32,925 bases of DNA from Candidatus Poribacteria bacterium (GTDB lineage: Bacteria > Poribacteria > WGA-4E > WGA-3G): contig JAAXHO010000237.1 of assembly GCA_012270795.1 (NCBI GenBank), forward strand, positions 65,118-98,042, read 5' to 3'. Below the pieces are notes generated by a model. That model was given only the letters and a program-made list of their open reading frames with translations, ran no database searches and was not told the DNA's origin. The position numbers and the translations under genes are program-made. This document shows, piece by piece, positions 25,118-31,937 of this stretch. Position 1 is the stretch's first letter, and each line of letters begins with the position of its first letter.

Positions 25118-25612
25118 GTGGCATCAGCACAAAAAATCGTAGATGCATTGAAAAAACAGAATATCACCCATGCCGTAGGGGTACCAGACAACGGCAGCGC
25201 ACGCATATATGAACTATTACGGGAAGATAAAGAAGTTGATGTTATCACTGTAACACGAGAAGGCGAAGCATTCGCGATCGCAGCCGGACTATATATTGGC
25301 GGAAAGAAACCCGTTATCATCATTCAAAATACAGGTTTCTTAGAATCTGGGGATGCATTCCGAGGCACCGTGTATAACATGCAAATACCTGTCGTTGTCC
25401 TCATCGGATATCGCGGTTATCACAACCGAGATGCTGATGGCAATTGGGTTGACTCTGTTGCTACCTTCCTTGAACCGACACTCAAAGCATGGAACTTACC
25501 GTATAAAATGTTAGAAACAGACGCTGATATTGAAAACATTGAGTGGGCTTATGGCAAATCTACGGAAACCTCTTTACCCGCTGCAGTACTCCTCATCGGA
25601 CATGCAAAATGA
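25118..25612 (+). CDS. ThDP-binding decarboxylase alpha-like protein (sulfopyruvate/phosphonopyruvate type), orphan
   Basis: A 164-residue protein equal to the pyrimidine-binding half of a thiamine-diphosphate enzyme. It resembles the alpha subunit of sulfopyruvate decarboxylase and the N-terminal half of phosphonopyruvate decarboxylase: THAVGVPDNGS, then VTREGEAFAIAAGLYIGG with the ThDP-activating glutamate E48, then VIIIQNTGFLESGDAFRG and VVVLIGYRG. In known enzymes a second subunit or domain with the GDG...N diphosphate-binding motif is required. None follows here: moeA is next, after a perfect palindrome. So either the partner is encoded elsewhere or the protein has another job. The start is GTG, after GAGGA. 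Confidence 0.75.
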   Translation: MASAQKIVDALKKQNITHAVGVPDNGSARIYELLREDKEVDVITVTREGEAFAIAAGLYIGGKKPVIIIQNTGFLESGDAFRGTVYNMQIPVVVLIGYRGYHNRDADGNWVDSVATFLEPTLKAWNLPYKMLETDADIENIEWAYGKSTETSLPAAVLLIGHAK

Positions 25613-25731
25613 AAAGAGAGAATCAGTTAAATTACTTGTGAATGTATCAAATATGGTGAAGTTTGAAAATAAGTTTACATTTCTACAATTTACCATATTG
25701 ACTGATATGTAAGTATTCTATTCTTCCATTC

Positions 25732-25775
25732 GGTAGGAGCGACCTCCCGGTCGCGACCGGGAGGTCGCTCCTACC
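25732..25775. repeat. Perfect 44-bp palindrome, GTAGGAGCGACC family
   Basis: GGTAGGAGCGACCTCCCGGT... is perfectly self-complementary around the centre TCGCGA, with no loop. It lies in the 220-base gap between the ThDP gene and moeA, 58 bases before the moeA start, and is followed by ATAATCCACCATAAT, shared with 19510-19616. It could form a strong RNA hairpin between the two genes. Confidence 0.7.
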
Positions 25776-25833
25776 TATGAAAGTGTGCAATTAATTCCAT
25801 AATCCACCATAATACTCAACTGGAGCAAATTAA

Positions 25834-27036
25834 ATGTTAAGTGTTGAAGAAGCACGTCAACAGATGTTAGACACCATCCCCGTTCTACCGACAGAAAAGC
25901 TCGGTATTCTCGACTGTGCAGGTTATGTACTCGCAGAAGCACTGCATGCAACTGAAAATATTCCTCCATTTGACAATTCTGCGATGGACGGTTTTGCACT
26001 CCGTTCAGCAGATGTTCAACAGGCATCAAAAGAGAATCCCGTTGCGCTTTCTGTCGTAGAAACAATCGCCGCAGGTTACGAACCCGAAAAACATGTTTCC
26101 TCTAGACAAACCTCGCGAATAATGACAGGCGCGATGATGCCTAACGGCGCAGACGCTGTCGTCATGCAGGAAATGACTGAACTCATCGGTGATGAAGTCA
26201 AAATCTTTGAAAGTGTTGAGAAAAACGAAAATGTTCGCTTCACTGGCGAAAGCGTCCAACAAGGAGATTGCGTCATGTCTCCCGGTAAAGTCCTGCGTCC
26301 ACCTGAGATTTCAATGCTCGCGTCACTCAATTGTGCCGAGGTAACAGTTCATCAAAAACCAACCGTTGCCATCGTCTCTACAGGTGACGAACTTACACCA
26401 ATCGGACAACCTTTGACACCCGGAAAAATTCGGGATAGCAATCGGTACGGTATTTATGCACAAGTCCAAAGTGCTGGTGGTATTCCAGTTGATATGGGAA
26501 TCGCCCCTGACGATGAAGTGGAAACTGAACATATCTTCCGAGAAGCCCTTACAAAAGCTGATGCACTCATCACAAGTGGTGGCGTTTCAGTCGGTGAACA
26601 TGATGTGGTGAAAAACGTCCTAACGAAATTGGGAAAGATGAACTTTTGGCGTGTCGCAATGAAACCGGGAAAACCACAAGTCTACGGCTTCATTGATGGA
26701 AAACCGATTTTTGGATTACCGGGCAATCCCGTATCTTCACTGGTAGTGTTTGAGTTGTTTGTCCGTCCCGCACTCCTGAAAATGGCAGGACATACCGACC
26801 TATTAAGACCTACATTCAAAGCAGTTCTGGCAACAGACGTTACGAACAGAGATGGACGCGTAAATTATATGCGTGCAATTCTCACGAAACAGAATGGAGA
26901 ATTCATTGCAAAAACAACCGGCCCGCAAGGATCCGGTATCCTCCATTCACTTGTATTAGCAAACGGCTTAATCACCATTCCAGCAGGGGCTACCTTACAT
27001 GTAGGTGAAACTGTGGAAGCACAATTCTTACACTAA
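25834..27036 (+). CDS. moeA: Molybdopterin molybdenumtransferase MoeA
   Basis: A 400-residue enzyme that inserts molybdate into adenylylated molybdopterin, the last step of molybdenum cofactor synthesis. Hallmarks: PPFDNSAMDGFALR (45-57), IMTGAMMPNGADAVV (96-110), VAIVSTGDEL (178-187), ALITSGGVSVGEHD (244-257) and FGLPGNPVSS (293-302). It has the normal domain order and length. The start follows TGGAG. It is followed after 11 bases by an alpha/beta hydrolase gene, probably in the same transcript. No other cofactor-synthesis gene or molybdoenzyme is in the window. Confidence 0.95.
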   Translation: MLSVEEARQQMLDTIPVLPTEKLGILDCAGYVLAEALHATENIPPFDNSAMDGFALRSADVQQASKENPVALSVVETIAAGYEPEKHVSSRQTSRIMTGAMMPNGADAVVMQEMTELIGDEVKIFESVEKNENVRFTGESVQQGDCVMSPGKVLRPPEISMLASLNCAEVTVHQKPTVAIVSTGDELTPIGQPLTPGKIRDSNRYGIYAQVQSAGGIPVDMGIAPDDEVETEHIFREALTKADALITSGGVSVGEHDVVKNVLTKLGKMNFWRVAMKPGKPQVYGFIDGKPIFGLPGNPVSSLVVFELFVRPALLKMAGHTDLLRPTFKAVLATDVTNRDGRVNYMRAILTKQNGEFIAKTTGPQGSGILHSLVLANGLITIPAGATLHVGETVEAQFLH

Positions 27037-27047
27037 ATAAAACTGAT

Positions 27048-27788
27048 ATGGAAAACACTAAAACACTCACATTGCAATGGGGAGGAATGGCTTTTGTTGA
27101 TTCAAACGGATCAAGCATTCCCTTGCTTTTCTTACACGGTACCGGATGTGATTCAGCAGATTGGACATCTGTAATGGAGAAATTACCGCAGAACCAACGG
27201 TATGTTACGTTGGATTTTCGCGGACATGGACAAAGCAGCACACCCACCGATCCGTTTACAATAGAAAACCTTGCTAACGATGTGCTGAAACTTGTAGATT
27301 CTCTCGGCATTCCAAAGTTAGTACTCGTTGGTCATAGTCTTGGCGGTATGGTCGCAATGGAAGTCGCAAAACGTTCATCCCATGTTATTGGATTGATTTT
27401 GCTTGAGGGATGGACGAGTCTGTCTAATGTTCGCAACGCTTTTGACAGAGGACGTTTTTACGGTTCACTTTCCCAAACGGATATCAATCAGATTCAACAC
27501 AAATCACAACAGACACGAACCCGTTTTGAACAGAACGTGTGGGAGCGTTTTTGGGCATATGTTAGAGCATTTGACGCATACACTTATCTTGAACAAACAC
27601 AAATTCCTATCTATGAAGTATTTGGCGAAATGGGCAGGAATGAATCGACAGAAAAGTTTTTACGCATACCACCTAATCCCAATATCCAGTGGAAATGGGT
27701 GCCGAATGCTGGGCATTATTTGCCACACGAATGCCCAGCAGAAGTGACAGAAATTTGTTGCAGTTTTATAAATACAATAGGGAAATAG
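27048..27788 (+). CDS. Alpha/beta hydrolase
   Basis: A 246-residue alpha/beta-hydrolase-fold protein. LLFLHGTGCDSADW forms the oxyanion region, DFRGHGQSS follows, the nucleophile elbow is G95-H-S97-L-G in LVGHSLGGM, and the likely catalytic histidine is H223 in NAGHYLPHE. The acidic member of the triad should lie near VFGEMGRNES (about 185-195) but is not obvious. Cytoplasmic; the substrate (ester, lactone or C-C bond) cannot be told. It starts 11 bases after moeA, and no strong ribosome-binding site of its own is seen, suggesting translation linked to moeA. Confidence 0.85.
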   Translation: MENTKTLTLQWGGMAFVDSNGSSIPLLFLHGTGCDSADWTSVMEKLPQNQRYVTLDFRGHGQSSTPTDPFTIENLANDVLKLVDSLGIPKLVLVGHSLGGMVAMEVAKRSSHVIGLILLEGWTSLSNVRNAFDRGRFYGSLSQTDINQIQHKSQQTRTRFEQNVWERFWAYVRAFDAYTYLEQTQIPIYEVFGEMGRNESTEKFLRIPPNPNIQWKWVPNAGHYLPHECPAEVTEICCSFINTIGK

Positions 27789-27790
27789 TA

Positions 27791-28175
27791 ATACCATTTC
27801 TAATTGGTAATGTCTCTTTTTTGTAGCACAAACTTTATGAAGATTAACTAAATAATTCGGTAATTTCTTTAGTCCCGTAGGGACGATATGTTTATAGAAA
27901 ACGGACTAACAAGGTCTCTTTAGTCCCGTAGGGACGATATGTTTATCTAAGGTTTTTGTTTTACACATATCGTCCCTACGGGACTAAAGAGGGGGGAGTC
28001 AACGTTTTTCTATAAACATATCGTCCCTACGGGACTGAAGAGCGTTTAACATGTTTCGAATATACTTACCAAGAAATTACCGAATTAAAAAATTAATCTT
28101 CATTTAGTTTGTGTCGTATTAGGTTACATTTCACAAAAACCTGTAATACGACATCATTTATTAGAATTGGCATTA
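27791..28175. mobile_element. Composite palindrome: ATACCATTTC-end element with a large nested palindrome inserted
   Basis: Outer ends ATACCATTTCTAATTGG (from 27791) and TTAGAATTGGCATTA (to 28175) with the interior of the simple element at 14465-14580. The interior is split by a palindrome bounded by ATGAAGATTAA (27837-27847) and TTAATCTTCAT (28093-28103), next AATTCGGTAATTTCTT and its complement, and at the centre four copies of TAGTCCCGTAGGGACGATAT: two direct (about 27870-27889 and 27921-27940) and two inverted (about 27967-27986 and 28016-28035). No reading frame is evident. Its right end overlaps the stop codon of the rhodanese gene (28173-28175). Confidence 0.75.
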
Positions 28176-29009
28176 CTTTTCCTCAGGAATTTCAACCGGC
28201 AAATCCAGCCGGTCGCCCCACTCTTTCCAAGACCCAATATAGTTGCTGACCTTCGGATAACCGATAAGCCTCAACGCTAAATAGGTTTGGGAAGAGCGGT
28301 ATCCGCCCTGTCAGTAGCACATCACCTGTTTTTCCGGGGTGATCCCCGCAGCTTCATACATGTGCCGAAGTTCAGCAGCAGGTTTGAAAGCACCGCAATC
28401 ATCAAGATTGTTGAGCCACTCTATATGTATAGAACCTGGAATTGCACCAGCGCGTTCTGCACGCGCCACTCTACCGTAATGTTCATCATCTGTCCGCGTA
28501 TCTAATGGGATAAAGTCTGTTTGGTTCAGCGAAGCATGTATCCTATCAGCGTCCATGTGTATATCGTGTTGTGCTTCAATCGGAAACTGAGGCACTTCAG
28601 GCGGTGCAACGCCTTCAGTACTGACAGGTCCGTCAGCTGCTAACCACGCTTTGTACCCTCCATCTAATACGCGCGTATTCGTATGTCCTAAATACTCACA
28701 AAACCACAAACCCCGAGAGGCACGAGTTCCAGAAATATCTTCATACCAAATAATCGTTTTCGTATGATCAATCCCGCGTTGTTGAAATAGGTAAGCGATC
28801 ATCCACATAAATGTATTGTATGTTTCTTGGCTCGTATTGATAAGACTCAACCCAAATAGATCAAGATGCAATGCACCTGGAATATGCCCGCGTGTGTATT
28901 CATGTGCCGGACGCGTATCCACTATACAAACCGTTTTATCATTAAGACTATCCTTCAACTCTCCCGCAGAAATTATTAGTTGAGGGTTATCATACCCTTT
29001 GTTCGTCAT
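28173..29009 (-). CDS. Two-domain rhodanese with in-frame TGA at the catalytic cysteine (probable selenoprotein)
   Basis: Thiosulfate sulfurtransferase-like protein with tandem rhodanese domains. Domain 1 (about 12-130) is the usual inactive one: [19 protein letters not shown], with D in place of the active cysteine in [12 protein letters not shown]. Domain 2 (about 155-278) has [15 protein letters not shown] and [12 protein letters not shown]. Its active-site loop reads QVMCY-TGA-QGGYRSS: residue 233, where the family has the persulfide-forming cysteine, is the TGA at 28311-28313. Translation continues in the same frame with [18 protein letters not shown] and [19 protein letters not shown] to a TAA at 28173. 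Reading TGA as selenocysteine gives a 278-residue protein of normal length; stopping there removes the active site. No textbook SECIS hairpin was found by eye. The start follows AAAGGTGG and lies two bases after the MATE stop. Confidence 0.85.
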
Positions 29010-29011
29010 TT

Positions 29012-30400
29012 TCAGACCACCTTTCTGGTAGAATCACTACCACCATTGTTTATAACCTTTTTTGTTTTCCATCTTCCAGTTCTATACCATAACCACATAG
29101 CACCCCCTTGAACCACGTTTGATAGGGCAATCCCAATCCAAACCCCTTTTAGACCGATATAATGTGATAATAGAATGGCCAGCACCAAACCAACTCCTAA
29201 CTGGGCAGCGAGGGTAATCATCATCGGTGAAAAGGTATCTCCTGCACCGTTGAGTGCCTTGCCTAATACTAAAGAGAACGCTATGAAACCAAATGTGGGC
29301 GACAACCATTGAAGAAAATCGGAACCAATCTCAATGACTCCTAAATCATCGGTAAAAATCCTAAGAAATATACTGGGGAAAATTAGGAATAGTGCCCCAA
29401 TCCCTGTCATGAGTGATGTCCCGATGATATTCCCCATCCTTGCTGTTTCTTCAGCCCGTCCTATCTGATCTGCACCTACATTCTGACCAACAACAGGTGC
29501 TACAGCATTAGCAATGCCAAAACCGGGATTCATGACCAATATACGTAGCCGCATACATATTATATACGCAGCACCAGCAAATTTGCCATAAGGATTTATT
29601 ACCCACAAAAAACCGAGCCGTGTAAAATGCCTCCAGAATCCCTGCATAGAACTATAAATCCCTAACCTTAAAATGTCAAGCATTTCAACAAGATCGGTGC
29701 GGAACTGAACATTACGTAAAGAGATAGGGGCACGTCCACTGAAACAGAGGACAAGTAGAATGACCACACCGACACCCCTGCCGATGAGTGTTGCATACGC
29801 TGAACCAGCGACACCTAATTTCGGGAAATGCCAAAGACCAAAAATCAGAAGTGGATCAAGTCCGATGTTTATCAACGTAGAGAAAATCAGCACAATCATG
29901 GGTGTAACGGCATCACCACCAGCACGAAAGATAGAACCGAGTGTCATTGATAGAAACATCGTGCTGATACCGACAAGGATGATATGCATGTAAGTTGTAC
30001 CGAGTTGTAGTACATCTTGTTCCGTTGTTCTTATCACACGTAAACCGAATTCTGCCAATGGGTACCCAACAATACTGATGCCTACAGAAAAGAAAAAGGC
30101 GAGTAGAATCGCCTGCATAGATACATAACTTGCTTGCGCATGATTTCTTGCACCGAGGTACTGTGCCACCATAATACCCGCACCCGTTGAGATACCAAGG
30201 GAAAATATACCGACCAATCTAAGCAAATTGCCACTATAACCTACTGCTGCAATCGCAGCAGGTCCTAATCTACCAACAAAAATCATGTCAACGATATTAA
30301 ACGCATCTTGTAAGATGTACCCACACGTTATCGGCACAGCAAGTTTTAGCAAGTGGTGTAGCAAACTACCTTGCGTCAAATCACTTCGAGGTTTATTCAT
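29012..30400 (-). CDS. MATE family efflux transporter
   Basis: A 462-residue inner-membrane protein with about 12 hydrophobic segments in two related halves, the form of multidrug and toxic compound extrusion transporters that use Na+ or H+ gradients. Recognisable pieces: LLKLAVPITCGYILQDAFNI, MIFVGRLGPAAIAAVGYSGN, SIFRAGGDAVTPMIVLI, and in the second half PVVGQNVGADQIGRAEETA and LGKALNGAGDTFSPMMITL. The start is the ATG at 30400 after AAGGA (a TTG lies one codon earlier). The downstream rhodanese begins two bases after the stop, so the pair is co-translated. The cargo is unknown. Transcription may come from a promoter formed by the end of a repeat element at 30424-30452. Confidence 0.92.
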   Translation of the reverse strand: MNKPRSDLTQGSLLHHLLKLAVPITCGYILQDAFNIVDMIFVGRLGPAAIAAVGYSGNLLRLVGIFSLGISTGAGIMVAQYLGARNHAQASYVSMQAILLAFFFSVGISIVGYPLAEFGLRVIRTTEQDVLQLGTTYMHIILVGISTMFLSMTLGSIFRAGGDAVTPMIVLIFSTLINIGLDPLLIFGLWHFPKLGVAGSAYATLIGRGVGVVILLVLCFSGRAPISLRNVQFRTDLVEMLDILRLGIYSSMQGFWRHFTRLGFLWVINPYGKFAGAAYIICMRLRILVMNPGFGIANAVAPVVGQNVGADQIGRAEETARMGNIIGTSLMTGIGALFLIFPSIFLRIFTDDLGVIEIGSDFLQWLSPTFGFIAFSLVLGKALNGAGDTFSPMMITLAAQLGVGLVLAILLSHYIGLKGVWIGIALSNVVQGGAMWLWYRTGRWKTKKVINNGGSDSTRKVV

Positions 30401-30423
30401 CAATATCCTTACTTTCTATCAAC

Positions 30424-30452
30424 ATTATACCAATTCTAATTAATATTGTCCC
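30424..30452 (-). promoter_or_regulatory. Outward promoter formed at a repeat element end, reading into MATE-rhodanese
   Basis: On the minus strand: GGGACA (30447-30452), 17 bases, perfect TATAAT (30424-30429). The -35 and spacer are inside the repeat, and the -10 straddles its terminal GGTAT and flanking ATT. The start codon at 30400 follows after a short leader with AAGGA. No better promoter is visible upstream. Confidence 0.5.
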
Positions 30453-30639
30453 ATTAAGGAATTTCACTGTTATCGTTGGTTGGCGATATCTCTTCGGTAG
30501 GAGCGACCTCCAAATCAACGGAATGAATCCTGGGGGATGCCATGCGCGCATTCGCCCAATGGCATCCCCGGGTCGCGACCAGGAGGTCGCTCCTACCCGA
30601 CTCTGTAGCTAATGAGAAATTATATTTTAGAAATGGTAT
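30427..30639. mobile_element. ATACCAATTC-end palindromic element, tandem copy 1
   Basis: Ends ATACCAATTCTAATTAATAT and TTTTAGAAATGGTAT, second arms CATTA / TAATG, and the GTAGGAGCGACC hairpin. That hairpin is itself interrupted by another palindrome (AAATCAACGGAATGAATCC, then GGGGATGCCAT / ATGGCATCCCC). It is followed after one base by a second copy. Confidence 0.75.
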
Positions 30640-30640
30640 T

Positions 30641-30855
30641 ATACCAATTCTAATTAATATTGTCCCATTAAGGAATTCCACTGTTATCGTTGGTTGGCGA
30701 TATCTCTTCGGTAGGAGCGACCTCCAAATCAACGGAATGAATCCTGGGGGATGCCATGCGCGCATTCGCCCAATGGCATCCCCCGGGTCGCGACCAGGAG
30801 GTCGCTCCTACCAGAACATTGCGACAAATGGCATCTTATTTTTTAGAAATGGTAT
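30641..30855. mobile_element. ATACCAATTC-end palindromic element, tandem copy 2
   Basis: Nearly identical to 30427-30639 over about the first 175 bases, then clearly different in the right arm (ACATTGCGACAAATGGCATC instead of the TAGCTAATGAG arm) before the same TTTTAGAAATGGTAT end. The pattern suggests tandem duplication or recombination between different family members. Confidence 0.75.
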
Positions 30856-30898
30856 TTATTATAATCACATCCAAATATTGCTAAATGAAAAATTGCAA

Positions 30899-31164
30899 GG
30901 GTGTGTAAAGTTTTTGTCATTAGATGTTTCTGATGGGTGTGTAAAGTTTTTGTTCAATATAAAATTCTATTTCGCTTTTTGCGTAGTGTAAATATCATTT
31001 TGCATGCAATTTTTCGTTAGCTCAGTTTTTGTATATATTATAAGTGATTTTTAGTGCATTTTGTAGTTTTTTGGGTGTCTGTTTATTGGGATTTCCAATA
31101 TATATCCAATAGGTTTGGGGTAAGGGTGAATCATACATGATTCAGACAAAAACTTTACACACCC
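30899..31164. repeat. Inverted repeat element with GGGTGTGTAAAG ends
   Basis: GGGTGTGTAAAGTTTTTGTC at 30899-30918, a second direct copy at 30935-30953, and a perfect inverted copy at 31145-31164. The 190 bases between are AT-rich and non-coding. Possibly the remains of an insertion sequence that lost its transposase, or a MITE. Confidence 0.6.
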
Positions 31165-31179
31165 ATTTTCAAAAAATAC

Positions 31180-31208
31180 TTGACATTGTTTGAGAATTAT
31201 AGTATACT
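31180..31208 (+). promoter_or_regulatory. Strong sigma70 promoter
   Basis: TTGACA (31180-31185), 17 bases, TATACT (31203-31208); two near-consensus hexamers at ideal spacing, just outside the repeat ending at 31164. It would drive the small-protein genes that follow, with a long leader. Confidence 0.7.
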
Positions 31209-31583
31209 ACTATTTTAGGAATTATGTTCTGTCATTTTCATTACACTTTTTAGTTTTTAGAAAATCTAATGAGAAACAAATCTGTAAATCGTTTACCATC
31301 TATGCAAATTATCAAATCACAATACACAGAAAATTTCATCTTAACTTGCCCCCCCCTCACACTTCATATCCGTTAATTATTTTTTTGCGTTCGTTGACTG
31401 CATCAAAAACATACAGCAGGATAACCTTAAAAAATCACAGGTTTTCTTGGTTACTATGTTCGTGCGCGTTTCGTTGTGACAGTGTGTTTTTCGCGAATTT
31501 TTGCTGTTGCAAGGGAGGAAGTGTGTTGTTTTGTGGAATAAGTCATATTGGAATTTTTAAAATTGCTGATTCATGATATAATA
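31209..31583 (+). other. Long AT-rich leader without a convincing gene
   Basis: About 375 bases between the promoter and the first plausible small gene. A weak open frame exists but has the composition of chance coding (runs such as FCCCKGG, no ribosome-binding site). AGCAGGATAAC occurs at about 31411 and again at about 31802, before two successive coding blocks. An untranslated regulatory leader is possible; no known riboswitch is recognised. Confidence 0.35.
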
Positions 31584-31754
31584 GTGAGGTGTGATGTAAA
31601 ACAAAACTATATAGTCCTTCTTACAATAATTACTGTTTTTACGTTAATGCTTGCAAGTGGTTTTATCTTGTTTGGTTCCACAGATGCCACTGAAAATATT
31701 TGCAAGCAAGCGGATCGGATTTGTGAGGGTATACCCCTGAAAAACTTAAACTGA
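31584..31754 (+). CDS. Small membrane protein, about 56 residues
   Basis: From the GTG at 31584 (a TTG at 31548 is an alternative): a short basic start, one membrane segment (YIVLLTIITVFTLMLASGFI) and a short outer tail with two cysteines (ENICKQADRICEGIP), which could form a disulfide. There is no strong ribosome-binding site and the start is uncertain. Function unknown. Confidence 0.45.
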   Translation: MRCDVKQNYIVLLTIITVFTLMLASGFILFGSTDATENICKQADRICEGIPLKNLN

Positions 31755-31835
31755 TTTGTCCGAATTTAATTTTTAACCTCTGCCCACCGGACACAGCAAA
31801 ATAGCAGGATAACTTTTTACAATAAGGAGATAGAA

Positions 31836-31937
31836 ATGGAAAAGAAAATTTTTTGGGGACTGGGAGTCCTCATCGTTATCTTTATTGCTTTTATGATTTA
31901 CATGCACTTTGATAACGTGAAGTTTAAGACCAAGTGA
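31836..31937 (+). CDS. 33-residue single-pass membrane microprotein
   Basis: MEKKIFWGLGVLIVIFIAFM..., one membrane segment (about 6-23) with a basic start, then a charged tail ending KFKTK. It follows a strong AAGGAG at seven bases. Its TGA overlaps the GTG start of the next gene in the sequence GTGA, so the two are translationally coupled. It may anchor or assist the next, soluble, protein. Function unknown. Confidence 0.65.
   Translation: MEKKIFWGLGVLIVIFIAFMIYMHFDNVKFKTK

Noticed and set aside
27870-28035. CRISPR array from repeated TAGTCCCGTAGGGACGATAT
   Set aside because: Only four copies, two inverted, with uneven spacing and complementary surroundings; no cas genes. It is a nested palindrome.
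28311-29009. Rhodanese as a finished 232-residue protein ending at the TGA
   Set aside because: It would lack the active-site loop and final helices, while the following 45 codons are clearly rhodanese in the same frame.
30542-30991. Plus- and minus-strand frames over the tandem repeats
   Set aside because: They translate hairpin repeat DNA and show the same phrase in both units; no coding evidence.
31190-31576. A 128-residue reading frame after the strong promoter
   Set aside because: No ribosome-binding site, it begins within the promoter, its composition looks random, and it has no recognisable domain.
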